Source: Pseudomonas benzenivorans (GTDB taxonomy: Bacteria > Pseudomonadota > Gammaproteobacteria > Pseudomonadales > Pseudomonadaceae). From it: 64,000 nt of DNA. The position numbers and the translations under genes are program-made. The first letter of the stretch is position 1. Each line of letters starts with the position of its first letter. Shown here in pieces: positions 7,351 to 15,789 of this stretch. The DNA lies in contig NZ_CP137892.1 in assembly GCF_033547155.1 (NCBI RefSeq), positions 496,001-560,000 of the forward strand, given 5' to 3'. Below the pieces are notes generated by a model. It worked only from the letters and a program-made list of their open reading frames with translations. It had not been told where the DNA came from and ran no database searches.

Positions 7351-9105
7351 GTGGCATTGACCGTTCTCGGCCTTTCCGGCGCCCTCAGCCATGACCCTTC
7401 CGCCGCCCTGTACATAGACGGCAAGCTGATCGCGGCCGCCGAAGAAGAGCGCTTCGTGCGCGACAAGCACGCGAAGAACCGCATGCCCTACGAGTCGGCC
7501 AAGTTCTGCCTGGAGCAGGCCGGCATCAAGCCCGCCGACGTCGATGTGGTGGCCATTCCCTTCGCCCCCATCAGCCTGTTCGGCGAGGCCCGCTGGCACT
7601 ACGCCAAGCGCTACTGGTACGCCCCGGACCGCGCCCTCGACGCCATCCTGATGGGCAACCGCCGTTACAAGCGCTATCGCAAGAAGATCCTCTGGTGCCT
7701 GGAGCAGCTGGGTTTCGACGCCAAGAAGGTCAAGCTCGAGCCGGTCGAGCACCACCTGGCCCATGCCTCCAGTGCCTACCACTGCTCGGGCTTCAAGGAG
7801 AAGACGGCGATCCTCGGCATCGACGGCAAGGGCGAGTACGCCACCACCTTCTTCGGCTATGGCGAGAACGGCAGGATCCACAAGATCAAGGAATTCTACG
7901 ATCCGGATTCGCTCGGCGGCCTGTACGGCGCGATCACCGAGTTCCTTGGCTTCGAGATGCTCGACGGCGAGTTCAAGGTCATGGGCATGGCGCCCTACGG
8001 CGATGCCAGCAAGTACGACTTCTCGCGTCTGGCCAGCTTCGAGAACGGCCAGCTGGTGATCAACACCGAGTACGCCAACGTCATCGGCCTGCGCCGCTAC
8101 AAGGAGAAGGGCAAGGGCTTCTACTTCTCCAAGAAGCTGATCGAGTGGCTGGGGCCCAAGCGCGAAGGCGACATCGCCGACGACCCCTATATCCACTACG
8201 CCGCCAGCATGCAGGCGCTGTTCGAGAAGCTGGCGCTGCAGATGATGGACCACTACCTGGGCGACATCATCAAGCAGACCGGCAAGATCGCCTTCGCCGG
8301 CGGCTGTGCGCTGAACGTCAAGCTCAACCAGAAGATCATCGCCCGCCCCGAGGTCAAGGAGCTGTTCGTCCAGCCGGCTTCCGGCGACGCCGGCACCGCG
8401 GTGGGCGCCGCCGCCTACGTGTCGCACCAGCGCGGCGTGCCGGTGGAGAAGATGGAGCACGTCTACCTCGGCCCGGCCTACTCCAACGAGGACGTCATCG
8501 CCGCCTGCGCCCGCCACCCGAGCCAGCCGGTGTTCAGGCGTATCGACGACATGCCCCGGCGCATCGCCAGGATCATGGTCGACGGCAATCCGGTGGCCTG
8601 GTTCCAGGGGCGCATGGAGTTCGGCCCGCGGGCCCTCGGTGGGCGTTCGATCATCGGTTGCCCGAGCATCCCCGGGGTGGCCGACCGGATCAACGAGCAG
8701 ATCAAGTTCCGCGAGCGCTGGCGGCCCTTCTGCCCGTCGATGCTCGACACCGTCGGCCCGCAGATGCTCAAGGTCGATCACCCGAGCCCCTTCATGACCT
8801 TCACCTTCGAGGTCAACGAGGAGTGGAAGACCCGGGTTTCCGAGGTGGTACACGAGGATGGTACCTCCCGCGCCCAGGTGCTCAAGCGCGAGTACAACCC
8901 GCGCTGGTATGACCTGATGCTCGAGCTGGAGAAGCTCACCGGCAACGGCGTGTCGCTCAACACCTCGCTGAACCGCCGCGGCGAGCCGATGATCTGCTCG
9001 CCGACCGACGCCCTGAACATGTTCTACGGCTCCGACCTGCAGTACCTGATCATGGAGGACATCCTCGTGGTCAAGGACGGCAAGGACTGGTATGAGCAGG
9101 CCTGA
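7351..9105 (+). CDS. LPS-core carbamoyltransferase (NodU/CmcH family), WapO-like
   Basis: A 584-aa enzyme that uses carbamoyl phosphate and ATP to carbamoylate a sugar. It starts at GTG 7351, with AGAGG about 10 bases upstream, 11 bases after the kinase gene. N-terminal signatures are LGLSGALSHDPSAAL, AAAEEERF and VEHHLAHASSAYHCSGF (about residues 130-150), the metal/substrate histidines of the Kae1-like domain. The C-terminal YrdC-like adenylation part has WFQGRMEFGPRALGGRSI. Its homologue in P. aeruginosa (PA5005) carbamoylates heptose II, and the operon position supports the same role here. Confidence 0.9.
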   Translation: MALTVLGLSGALSHDPSAALYIDGKLIAAAEEERFVRDKHAKNRMPYESAKFCLEQAGIKPADVDVVAIPFAPISLFGEARWHYAKRYWYAPDRALDAILMGNRRYKRYRKKILWCLEQLGFDAKKVKLEPVEHHLAHASSAYHCSGFKEKTAILGIDGKGEYATTFFGYGENGRIHKIKEFYDPDSLGGLYGAITEFLGFEMLDGEFKVMGMAPYGDASKYDFSRLASFENGQLVINTEYANVIGLRRYKEKGKGFYFSKKLIEWLGPKREGDIADDPYIHYAASMQALFEKLALQMMDHYLGDIIKQTGKIAFAGGCALNVKLNQKIIARPEVKELFVQPASGDAGTAVGAAAYVSHQRGVPVEKMEHVYLGPAYSNEDVIAACARHPSQPVFRRIDDMPRRIARIMVDGNPVAWFQGRMEFGPRALGGRSIIGCPSIPGVADRINEQIKFRERWRPFCPSMLDTVGPQMLKVDHPSPFMTFTFEVNEEWKTRVSEVVHEDGTSRAQVLKREYNPRWYDLMLELEKLTGNGVSLNTSLNRRGEPMICSPTDALNMFYGSDLQYLIMEDILVVKDGKDWYEQA

Positions 9106-10222
9106 ACCGCGGATCCTGCAGTTCTGTCACGGCTACGACGGGCCGTTCCTCGATTGCGCCCGGCAGTACGCCGCGCTGTTTGCCGGCACCCGCTACAAGG
9201 TCACCACGGTGTACCTGACCGGCAAGCCCAGTGCCGAGGTGGAGGCCGGCTCGGCCTCGGACGAGGTGATCTTCCTCGATTACTCGAGCCGCGAGGTGCG
9301 TGGCCTCAAGCTCAAGGCGATCCGCGACATCCGGCGAATCGCCGCCAGCGGCGACTTCAAGCTGTGCATCGCCCATCGCTTCAAGCCGGTGTATGTCGCG
9401 TTGCTTGGCACCCGGCTGCCGGTGATCGGCGTGCACCACGCCTTCGGCGACTACCGGCGGCTGTCGCGCAAGCTGTTCGCCAATTGTTTCAAGGGACGCC
9501 TGGCCCTGCTCGGCGTATCCAACGCGGTGCGCGACGACATGCGCGAGTCCTTGCCGGCCTGGCCGGCCGGGCGCATCGAAACCCTGTACAACCGCATCGA
9601 TATCCAGGCGCTGCAGGCCGAGCTGCTCGATCGTGATGTCGCGCGCGAGGCCCTGGGCCTGCCGGTCGATGCCTGGGTGGTCGGCAACGTCGGCCGCCTG
9701 CACCCGGACAAGGACCAGGCCACGCTGATTCGCGGCTTCGCCCAGGCCCTGCCGCAGCTGCCGGCTGGCAGCCTGCTGGCGATCATGGGCAGCGGCCGCC
9801 TGGAGGCCTCCCTGAAGGATCTGGCGCGGGAGCTGAACGTCGCCGGCTCGGTGCTGTTCCTCGGCCAGGTGCCCGGCGGTCGGCGTTATTTCCGCGCCTT
9901 CGACGTGTTCGCCCTGACCTCCGACCACGAGCCCTTCGGCATGGTCCTGCTGGAGGCGATGGTGGCGGGGGTGCCAGTGATCGGCAGCGACTGCGGCGGC
10001 GGTCGCGAGGTGCTGGAGGGCGTCGGCGTGCTGTTCCCCCTGGCCGATTCCACGGCATTGGCGGCGGCCCTGCGGCACATGGCCGAGCTCGACGACGAGC
10101 AGCGCGCGCTCTGCGCCAGCCTCATGTTGCAGCGGCTCGAGGCATATTTTTCCGACCGCGCCGTGCGTGAAGCCTTCTGGCAACTCGAGGCGCTATCCGT
10201 CGAGCGAGCAGTTGATGAATAG
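9092..10222 (+). CDS. GT4 glycosyltransferase, WapH-like
   Basis: A 376-aa retaining glycosyltransferase with the usual two Rossmann halves: GNVGRLHPDKDQATLIRGFA around residue 205 and the donor-site EX7E segment DHEPFGMVLLEAMVAGVPVIG around residue 275. It overlaps the carbamoyltransferase by 14 bases, which implies coupling. By order it matches the gene I remember as PA5004 (wapH), which adds a glucose to the outer-core galactosamine. It is clearly paralogous to the GT4 at 11128 (shared HRFKPV/NRFKPV and HHAFGDYRR/SHGFGEYDR segments). Sugar and linkage are not decidable here. Confidence 0.85.
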   Translation: MSRPEPRILQFCHGYDGPFLDCARQYAALFAGTRYKVTTVYLTGKPSAEVEAGSASDEVIFLDYSSREVRGLKLKAIRDIRRIAASGDFKLCIAHRFKPVYVALLGTRLPVIGVHHAFGDYRRLSRKLFANCFKGRLALLGVSNAVRDDMRESLPAWPAGRIETLYNRIDIQALQAELLDRDVAREALGLPVDAWVVGNVGRLHPDKDQATLIRGFAQALPQLPAGSLLAIMGSGRLEASLKDLARELNVAGSVLFLGQVPGGRRYFRAFDVFALTSDHEPFGMVLLEAMVAGVPVIGSDCGGGREVLEGVGVLFPLADSTALAAALRHMAELDDEQRALCASLMLQRLEAYFSDRAVREAFWQLEALSVERAVDE

Positions 10223-10249
10223 CCGAACCCATTGCAAGGTGAATGCGCC

Positions 10250-11131
10250 ATGACGGCCCAGCCGAGTATCTGCTTCGTCATCCCGTATTTCGGGCGCTGG
10301 CCCTTCTGGATGCCGTTCTTTCTGGAGAGCTGCCGACGCAATCCCGATGTCGATTGGCTGCTGTTCAGCGACTGCGGGGTTCCGGCCAATGTGCCGGAGA
10401 ACGTGCGCATCGAGCCCATCAGTTATGCCGACTACTGCGCCTTGGTCGCGCGCCGCCTGAACATTCCATTTGCGCCGGAGAACGCCTACAAGCTGTGCGA
10501 CATCAAGCCGGCCCTGGGCTTCATTCATGCGGATCGCCTGGCGGGCTACGATTTCTGGGCGTTCGGCGATATCGATCTGGTGTTTGGCAGGCTGCGTGAC
10601 TACTTCACCGCCGAACGCCTGGCGCGTCGCGACCTGTTCTCCACCCACGAGCGGCGTGTGTCCGGCCACCTGTGCCTGATGCGCAATACGCAGCGGATGC
10701 GCGAGGCCTTCATGCGCATGCCGAACTGGCAGGCGCGCTTTTGCGATCAGCAGCATCACGCCTTGGATGAGGGGGCGTTCAGCCGGATATTCCTCTGGCG
10801 CAAGAACTTCCCACGGCCGCTGTTCAAGCTGGTCGGGCTGTTCAATCCCTGGCGCCGCCGCAGCGAGTTCGTCGAGGCCTTCAGCACTCCGAGCGGCTGC
10901 ATTCCCTGGATCGATGGAAGCTTCGTATTCCCCAGCCGCTGGTTCTGGCGTGAAGGCCGCCTGAGCAACGATCTGGACACGGGGCGCGAGTTTCCCTACT
11001 TCCATTTCGTGGTGTGGAAGCGTGACGCCTGGCCGATGCTCGAGCAGCCCTCTGCCGAGGCCCTCGAGCGCCTGGCGCGCGAGCCGCAATGGCAGATCGG
11101 TGCCGAGGGATTTCAGCAGGGGATGCAATGA
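10250..11131 (+). CDS. DUF6625-type glycosyltransferase-like protein
   Basis: A 293-aa protein without signal peptide or membrane helix. The N-terminus SICFVIPYFGRWPFWMPFF resembles nucleotide-sugar-binding Rossmann starts, and FWAFGDIDLVFGRL (about residue 105) contains a DxD-like metal motif, so a GT-A fold is likely. I recognise it as the DUF6625 type, seen in polysaccharide clusters. I chose ATG 10250 with AAGGTGA seven bases upstream over TTG 10232. It is embedded between two GT4 genes and its TGA overlaps the next ATG, so it is part of the same core or O-polysaccharide pathway. Activity is unproven. Confidence 0.75.
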   Translation: MTAQPSICFVIPYFGRWPFWMPFFLESCRRNPDVDWLLFSDCGVPANVPENVRIEPISYADYCALVARRLNIPFAPENAYKLCDIKPALGFIHADRLAGYDFWAFGDIDLVFGRLRDYFTAERLARRDLFSTHERRVSGHLCLMRNTQRMREAFMRMPNWQARFCDQQHHALDEGAFSRIFLWRKNFPRPLFKLVGLFNPWRRRSEFVEAFSTPSGCIPWIDGSFVFPSRWFWREGRLSNDLDTGREFPYFHFVVWKRDAWPMLEQPSAEALERLAREPQWQIGAEGFQQGMQ

Positions 11132-12279
11132 GCGGTCGAATCAAGGTGCTGCAGTTGCAGCCGGACTACAACGTCAAGGCCCACGACTTCGCCGACCTGG
11201 CCGAACAGATCGTCAAGGCATTACCCAGCGCGCGCTACGAAGTGGTCGCCGCGTTCCTGCGCGGCGAACCGGCGCCAGGGGAGCCAGTGAGTCGGGCCGA
11301 TCGCTCGGTGTACTTCAATTTTGCCGACAAGCAGCTCAAGGGCCTGCGCCTGCGGGCCATGTGGCAGCTCTATCGCTTCTGCAAGCAAGAGCGCTTCGAT
11401 GTGGTGATCTGCAACCGCTTCAAGCCGGTCAACATGCTGCTGCAACTGAACCGCTGGCTGAAGGTGCCGCTGTGCATCGGCATTTCCCATGGTTTCGGCG
11501 AATACGATCGCTTCTACCGGCGGCGCCAGGCCCGCGGCTTGATCAGCGCGGCCTGGCGCTTCGTCGGGGTTTCTCCGGCGGTGAAGCAGTACCTGCTGGA
11601 CTGCGACTGTGGCTTCACCGCCGAAAACACGGTGGCGATCACCAATGCCATCGATATCGAGCAGGCCGAAGCCCTGCAGCTGCCTCGCGAAGAGGCGCGC
11701 CGCCAGCTGGGGCTCGACCCCGATGCCAGGCTGGTCGGCGCCTTGGGCCGCCTGGTGCCCGTCAAGGGGCATATCTACCTGTTGCGCGCCTTCGCCCGCA
11801 TCAAGGACAAGTACCCCCAGGTGCAGCTCGCCATCATCGGCAAGGGCCGCGAGGCGGCGCGGCTCAAGGCCGAGGCCGACAAGCTCGGGCTGGCGGGGCG
11901 CGTCCATCTGCTGGGTTTCCGTGAGAACGCCTTGCAGTACGTGCGTGCCTTCGACCTCTGGACCATGCCGTCGCTGGCGGAAGGGTTGGGCCTGGCCCTG
12001 CTCGAGGGGATGAGCGGACATCTGCCGGTCATCGCCTCGAACGTGCCGGCCATGCTGCCGTTGATCGAAGGGGCCGGCGGCCTGGCCGTGCAGCCCGCGG
12101 ATGTCGACAGCCTGAGCGCGGCGCTGGACAGCTATCTGGCACTCAGCGACGAACAGCTGCGGGCCAAGGGCGAGCAGGCTTATCAGTATCTGCAGTCCCA
12201 TCACGATATCGAATCATTCCGTCAGCAGTACTTGCGTCTCATCGACGAGTCGCTGAAACAGGTGAGACAAGCATCATGA
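11128..12279 (+). CDS. GT4 glycosyltransferase (Ssg-like position)
   Basis: A 383-aa GT4 enzyme. GALGRLVPVKGHIYLLRAFARI (about residue 200) and the donor-site segment PSLAEGLGLALLEGMSG (about residue 285, EX7E) are visible. ATG 11128 overlaps the previous stop; a longer frame from 11089 only extends into the upstream gene. By order it could be the counterpart of PA5001 (Ssg), needed for full LPS core and O-antigen in pseudomonads, but its clear resemblance to the GT4 at 9092 suggests a local duplication. It is coupled to the next gene by ATGA. Confidence 0.82.
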   Translation: MSGRIKVLQLQPDYNVKAHDFADLAEQIVKALPSARYEVVAAFLRGEPAPGEPVSRADRSVYFNFADKQLKGLRLRAMWQLYRFCKQERFDVVICNRFKPVNMLLQLNRWLKVPLCIGISHGFGEYDRFYRRRQARGLISAAWRFVGVSPAVKQYLLDCDCGFTAENTVAITNAIDIEQAEALQLPREEARRQLGLDPDARLVGALGRLVPVKGHIYLLRAFARIKDKYPQVQLAIIGKGREAARLKAEADKLGLAGRVHLLGFRENALQYVRAFDLWTMPSLAEGLGLALLEGMSGHLPVIASNVPAMLPLIEGAGGLAVQPADVDSLSAALDSYLALSDEQLRAKGEQAYQYLQSHHDIESFRQQYLRLIDESLKQVRQAS

Positions 12280-13160
12280 GTGAAAAGCAGCCGTTGGTTA
12301 CGGTGATCATCGCCTCCTACAACCACGCTCCCTATATCGAGGCCTGCATCCAGAGCGTGCTACGCCAGACCTACCCGAATGTCGAGTTGCTGGTCATCGA
12401 CGACGGTTCCAAGGATGACAGCGTCGAGCGCATCCGCCGCCTGCAGGCCGAGCATGGCTTCGACTTCCGGGTGCAGCAGAACCAGGGGCTGACCCACACG
12501 CTCAATGCGGCGATCAAGCGTGCCAGGGGCAGCCTGATCGTGCCCTTCGGCTCGGACGACATCATGCTCGAAGAGCGCCTGGCCAAGCAGGTCGCCTATA
12601 TGGAGGGCAAGCCGGAGGTCGGCATCTGTGCGGGCAATATCGAGTTGATCGACGCCGACGGCGAACTCTTTCCCGAGAAGCGCCAGCGCCGCGACGTACC
12701 CTTCCGCCGCCTGGATTTCGACGACGTGTTCATGGAGCGCAAGCCCTATCCGCCGGCGCCTACCCTGATGTTTCGCAAGGAGGCTCTGGAGAAGGTCGGC
12801 GGCTTCGATCCGCAGATCCGTCTGGAGGACCTGCTGATCGAGTTGAAGATCACCCACGCCGGCTATTACATCGACTGCCTGGGTGAGGTCCTGGCGCGTT
12901 ACCGCAAGCATGCCAGCAACTCCTACAAGAACCACCGCTTCATGATCGACAGCATCCTGCGCACCTACGCGCTGTTCAGCGATCATCCGCAGTACGAATT
13001 CGTCCGTACGCGCTTTCTCAGCTCGATGTTCCTCAAGTGCTCGAACCGGGATCGGGCTCTGGCCCGTGAACTGCTGGCGCAGATTCCCTTCAAGAGCTGG
13101 TCGAAGAAGACCTGGAGGGGCTTGATGCGCCTGTATTTCTCGCCCCTGGAAAAGAGCTGA
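12276..13160 (+). CDS. GT2 glycosyltransferase (WapR-like)
   Basis: A 294-aa inverting GT2 enzyme. The N-terminal GT-A core is textbook: VTVIIASYNHAPYIEACIQS, VIDDGSKDDS (first aspartates near residue 40) and PFGSDDIML (DxD-type motif, about residue 90). It starts at an ATGA overlap with the GT4 before it. Its place just before waaL matches the gene I remember as PA5000 (wapR), an alpha-1,3-rhamnosyltransferase that makes the core able to accept O-antigen. That function is inferred from position and family only. Confidence 0.83.
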   Translation: MSEKQPLVTVIIASYNHAPYIEACIQSVLRQTYPNVELLVIDDGSKDDSVERIRRLQAEHGFDFRVQQNQGLTHTLNAAIKRARGSLIVPFGSDDIMLEERLAKQVAYMEGKPEVGICAGNIELIDADGELFPEKRQRRDVPFRRLDFDDVFMERKPYPPAPTLMFRKEALEKVGGFDPQIRLEDLLIELKITHAGYYIDCLGEVLARYRKHASNSYKNHRFMIDSILRTYALFSDHPQYEFVRTRFLSSMFLKCSNRDRALARELLAQIPFKSWSKKTWRGLMRLYFSPLEKS

Positions 13161-13165
13161 GCGCC

Positions 13166-13819
13166 ATGGGGTTCTGGGCCCGTTATCTGGAGAGACGCGC
13201 CAAGAAGCGGATACGTGCTCTGCCCAAGCTGTACCAGGGGCAGGCCAAGTTCCTACGCCGTTATCCGCAGTACCAGATGGGGATCGGCAGCTACGGCCTG
13301 CCCCTGGTGCACGACTGGCAGGAGGGTTCGACCCTCAGGATCGGCAACTACTGTTCGATAGCCGAGCAGGTGGAGATCTTCCTGGGCGGTCATCACCGTG
13401 CGGACTGGGTGAGCACCTACCCCTTTCCGGCGATGATCGCCGAAGCTGCGCATATCCCAGATTATGCGGTGAGTCGCGGCGATGTCGTTATCGGCAGCGA
13501 CGTTTGGCTATGTACCCATTCGATCATCCTGTCCGGCGTCACTGTAGGGCATGGTGCGGTGGTGGCCGCCGGGGCGGTGGTGAGCCGGGATGTGGCACCC
13601 TACTCGGTAGTCGCCGGTAATCCGGCGAGACATGTTCGCTGGCGCTTCCCTGAAGAGCAGTGCGCGGCGTTGCTGGAAAGCGCCTGGTGGGAGTGGCCGG
13701 AGCAGGAAGTGCGCAGTGTCGCTGGGCTGCTTTGCAGTGATCGGCTCGATGAGTTTCTCAAATATGCCCAGCAGCGCGGTACGTGCTCGGTGCTTGGCGG
13801 GGAGCCAGCGCGACCCTAG
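13166..13819 (+). CDS. Hexapeptide-repeat O-acetyltransferase (CatB/WbbJ type)
   Basis: A 217-aa left-handed beta-helix acyltransferase. The hexapeptide tiers are seen from GNYCSIAEQVEIFLGGHHRADWVST (with the catalytic histidine region) through DVVIGSDVWLCTHSIILSGVTVGHGAVVAAGAVVSRDV to APYSVVAGNPARHVRWRF. It most likely acetylates an LPS sugar from acetyl-CoA in the cytoplasm. It begins 5 bases after the GT2 gene and is the last gene of the plus-strand core operon. Its TAG shares the bases CTAG with the stop of the convergent kinase gene. Substrate is unknown. Confidence 0.88.
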   Translation: MGFWARYLERRAKKRIRALPKLYQGQAKFLRRYPQYQMGIGSYGLPLVHDWQEGSTLRIGNYCSIAEQVEIFLGGHHRADWVSTYPFPAMIAEAAHIPDYAVSRGDVVIGSDVWLCTHSIILSGVTVGHGAVVAAGAVVSRDVAPYSVVAGNPARHVRWRFPEEQCAALLESAWWEWPEQEVRSVAGLLCSDRLDEFLKYAQQRGTCSVLGGEPARP

Positions 13820-14454
13820 TCGGGGAAGAGTTGCAGTGCTTTCCTGGCGGCAAGCTTCTGGTAGCCGCTGCGTAGCGCACCGCGGTACTCCTCGAACAGC
13901 CAGCGACTGTCCTCTGCATAGCGCTGCATGTGCTTCAGGTTGCGCTGGCGCTTGCCCAGGCTGAGGGCGAAGCGGCCGATGCGCATGTCCGCCAGGTCGA
14001 TCAGGCCAAACTGGCCGTCGGGCAGCAGCAATACGTTGCCCAGGTGCACCGAGCGGAAATACACCCCCGCTTCATGCAGCTTTGCCAGCAGCTCGCCGAA
14101 GCGCTCGACCAGGTGTCGGCGCTCTTCGACGGCGCTGTGGCTGAGCACCTGGCGCAAGGTTTCACCCGGAAGGGGCCAGTAGTGCACGGCTGTGGCATTG
14201 ATCGGGCCGGACAGGGCATAGACCTGAATGATTTGCGGGCTGATGAAACCGAGGCGTTGCAGGGCGCTGGCGTTCTCGGCGAAGCGCCTGGCATAGGGGC
14301 GCAATGCTTCGCTGGACAGGCGCGGGCGCTTGCGAAAGAGCTTGAGAAAGCTGCCGTCGGTCAGCTTCAGGACCTTTGGGCCCAGGCCATCGCTCTCCAG
14401 TACCGCGGCGTTTTCCGTGAGTCCGTCGAGCTCATTCTGCGACAGTCGATGCAT
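13816..14454 (-). CDS. LPS kinase-family protein (PA4998-like)
   Basis: A 212-aa small kinase of the LPS kinase/toluene-tolerance type. It carries FLKLFRKRPR (putative ATP-lysine), then SVHLGNVLLLPDGQFGLIDLADMR near residue 150, where the catalytic HxGN and metal DxAD-like pair lie. I place the start at ATG 14454, which shares one base with the waaL stop (TGATG on the minus strand), rather than at 14520 inside waaL. It is translationally coupled to waaL, so it probably phosphorylates a core sugar near the ligation point. Reaction not known. Confidence 0.82.
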   Translation of the reverse strand: MHRLSQNELDGLTENAAVLESDGLGPKVLKLTDGSFLKLFRKRPRLSSEALRPYARRFAENASALQRLGFISPQIIQVYALSGPINATAVHYWPLPGETLRQVLSHSAVEERRHLVERFGELLAKLHEAGVYFRSVHLGNVLLLPDGQFGLIDLADMRIGRFALSLGKRQRNLKHMQRYAEDSRWLFEEYRGALRSGYQKLAARKALQLFPD

Positions 14455-15644
14455 CAGGTGCGCGTTTCCGAGGTTCGTTGAGAAAAACTGAGTGCAGCGA
14501 TCAGCGCCAGGGGGATCCAAGTCAGGAACCAGTGCTCTTTGGGTCTTGCGAGTATTCCACCGCCCTCGGCCAGACCGCCGCCGATACCGTAGACCATGAG
14601 GGCCCCGGCAATCACGAATAGGTAGTTGGCCCGGTTAATCCAGCACTGCCGCAGCGCCACCAAGTGCATGGCGAGCCACAGGCTCAGGCCTACCATGCCG
14701 GTGTAATAGAGCACGCCGATGGCAAAACTATGGGGCTCGCTGAACGGTACCGAGAACCCTGGAAGCTGAATGGCCAGGGCGGCATCGAAGCCGAATCCCA
14801 GCCAGGGCTTCTGGCTGATTCTGCTCAGCGCGTCTTGCCAGAGTTCGAGTCGATAGGAGGTGCCGCGGGCCAGCAGCGCCTCGGGATAGAGCAGCAACAG
14901 GGCGCTCAGGCCGCAGAGCCCTATCAGGGCCAGCACCAGCGAGCGCTTGTTCCAGCAGGCCAAGGCCAGCCAGGCGCCAGCCAGCGAGGCCGCGAGAAGG
15001 GGCGTTCGGGAACCGGTGGCCAGCAGCGTGGCCCCCAATATCAGCACAGGGAGGACGGCGATCCAGCCTCGCTGGCGCGGCAGGGTCATGCCGAGGCCGA
15101 GCCATAGGATGCAGAAGAAGCCGAACAGGTGGGAGCTCAGCAGCGGGTTGTCCAGTGCGCCCGGGCCGACCAGCCTGTGACCGGGCCTCCACGTTGTGGC
15201 GATCTCGGCGAGGGAGTAGAAGGCGATCGGGAGCGCCGCTAAGGAGGCGATCAGCATGCAGCGGGTAAAGCGCTGCTGACTCTGTTGGGCCAGCAAGCAG
15301 CAGCCGGCCAGTAGCATGAAGATGTACAGCGGGCGCTTGAGCAGGCTGCCGATGGAGGCCTCGGTATCGGACCAGCCGATGCTCAGCAGTGCCCAGGCCG
15401 CGTAGGCGAGGAACACTAGGATAATGGGTTCGCGCAGCAGCGGCCTGAGTTCCTGCGGACGGACCAGCAACGCCACCAGGGCAGGCGCCGCGATCAGGGC
15501 GTAGAACAGCTTGTGATAGAGGCTGCGGTCGGGCAGCAGGGGCAGGCCAATCAGCAGGCTCAGCAGACCCATTGGCAGCAGCCAGTCGCAGATGAAGGTG
15601 AAGGTGAAGGTGCGCTGGGACCAATGGTGTTCGTTTGAATGCAT
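14454..15644 (-). CDS. waaL: O-antigen ligase WaaL
   Basis: A 396-aa polytopic inner-membrane protein with roughly ten to twelve hydrophobic segments (for example WLLPMGLLSLLIGLPLL near the N-terminus and YLFVIAGALMVYGIGGG near the C-terminus). The Wzy_C-type periplasmic region holds SEPHSFAIGVLYYTGMVG (about residue 300), whose histidine matches the one required in known WaaL ligases. It joins undecaprenol-linked O-antigen to lipid A-core in the periplasm. It is transcribed away from msbA and is followed by the coupled kinase gene. Codon use is less GC-extreme than in its neighbours, as is common for O-antigen-related genes. Confidence 0.88.
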   Translation of the reverse strand: MHSNEHHWSQRTFTFTFICDWLLPMGLLSLLIGLPLLPDRSLYHKLFYALIAAPALVALLVRPQELRPLLREPIILVFLAYAAWALLSIGWSDTEASIGSLLKRPLYIFMLLAGCCLLAQQSQQRFTRCMLIASLAALPIAFYSLAEIATTWRPGHRLVGPGALDNPLLSSHLFGFFCILWLGLGMTLPRQRGWIAVLPVLILGATLLATGSRTPLLAASLAGAWLALACWNKRSLVLALIGLCGLSALLLLYPEALLARGTSYRLELWQDALSRISQKPWLGFGFDAALAIQLPGFSVPFSEPHSFAIGVLYYTGMVGLSLWLAMHLVALRQCWINRANYLFVIAGALMVYGIGGGLAEGGGILARPKEHWFLTWIPLALIAALSFSQRTSETRT

Positions 15645-15744
15645 CTGCCTCTGCTTCTGCGCTGGCTAGGAGACGGCGATTCTACTGGATCAGGCGGTGA
15701 ATTTCTTGCGGATTGAGGGACTTGCGCACTGAATCGCGGGCAAC

Positions 15745-15773
15745 TTGGCTGTGATAGTATCCCGCTTTTATAC
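15745..15773 (+). promoter_or_regulatory. Candidate sigma-70 promoter for msbA
   Basis: TTGGCT (15745-15750) and TTATAC (15768-15773) are separated by exactly 17 bases in the AT-richer gap between waaL and msbA. Transcription would begin about 10 bases before the msbA ATG, giving a very short leader with no evident Shine-Dalgarno. Judged by eye only. Confidence 0.45.
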
Positions 15774-15789
15774 GAAGCAGGCCCCACCC

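Noticed and set aside
14455..14520. Longer start for the kinase gene at 13816-14454
   Set aside because: It would overlap waaL by 67 bases; the coupled TGATG start at 14454 is enough.
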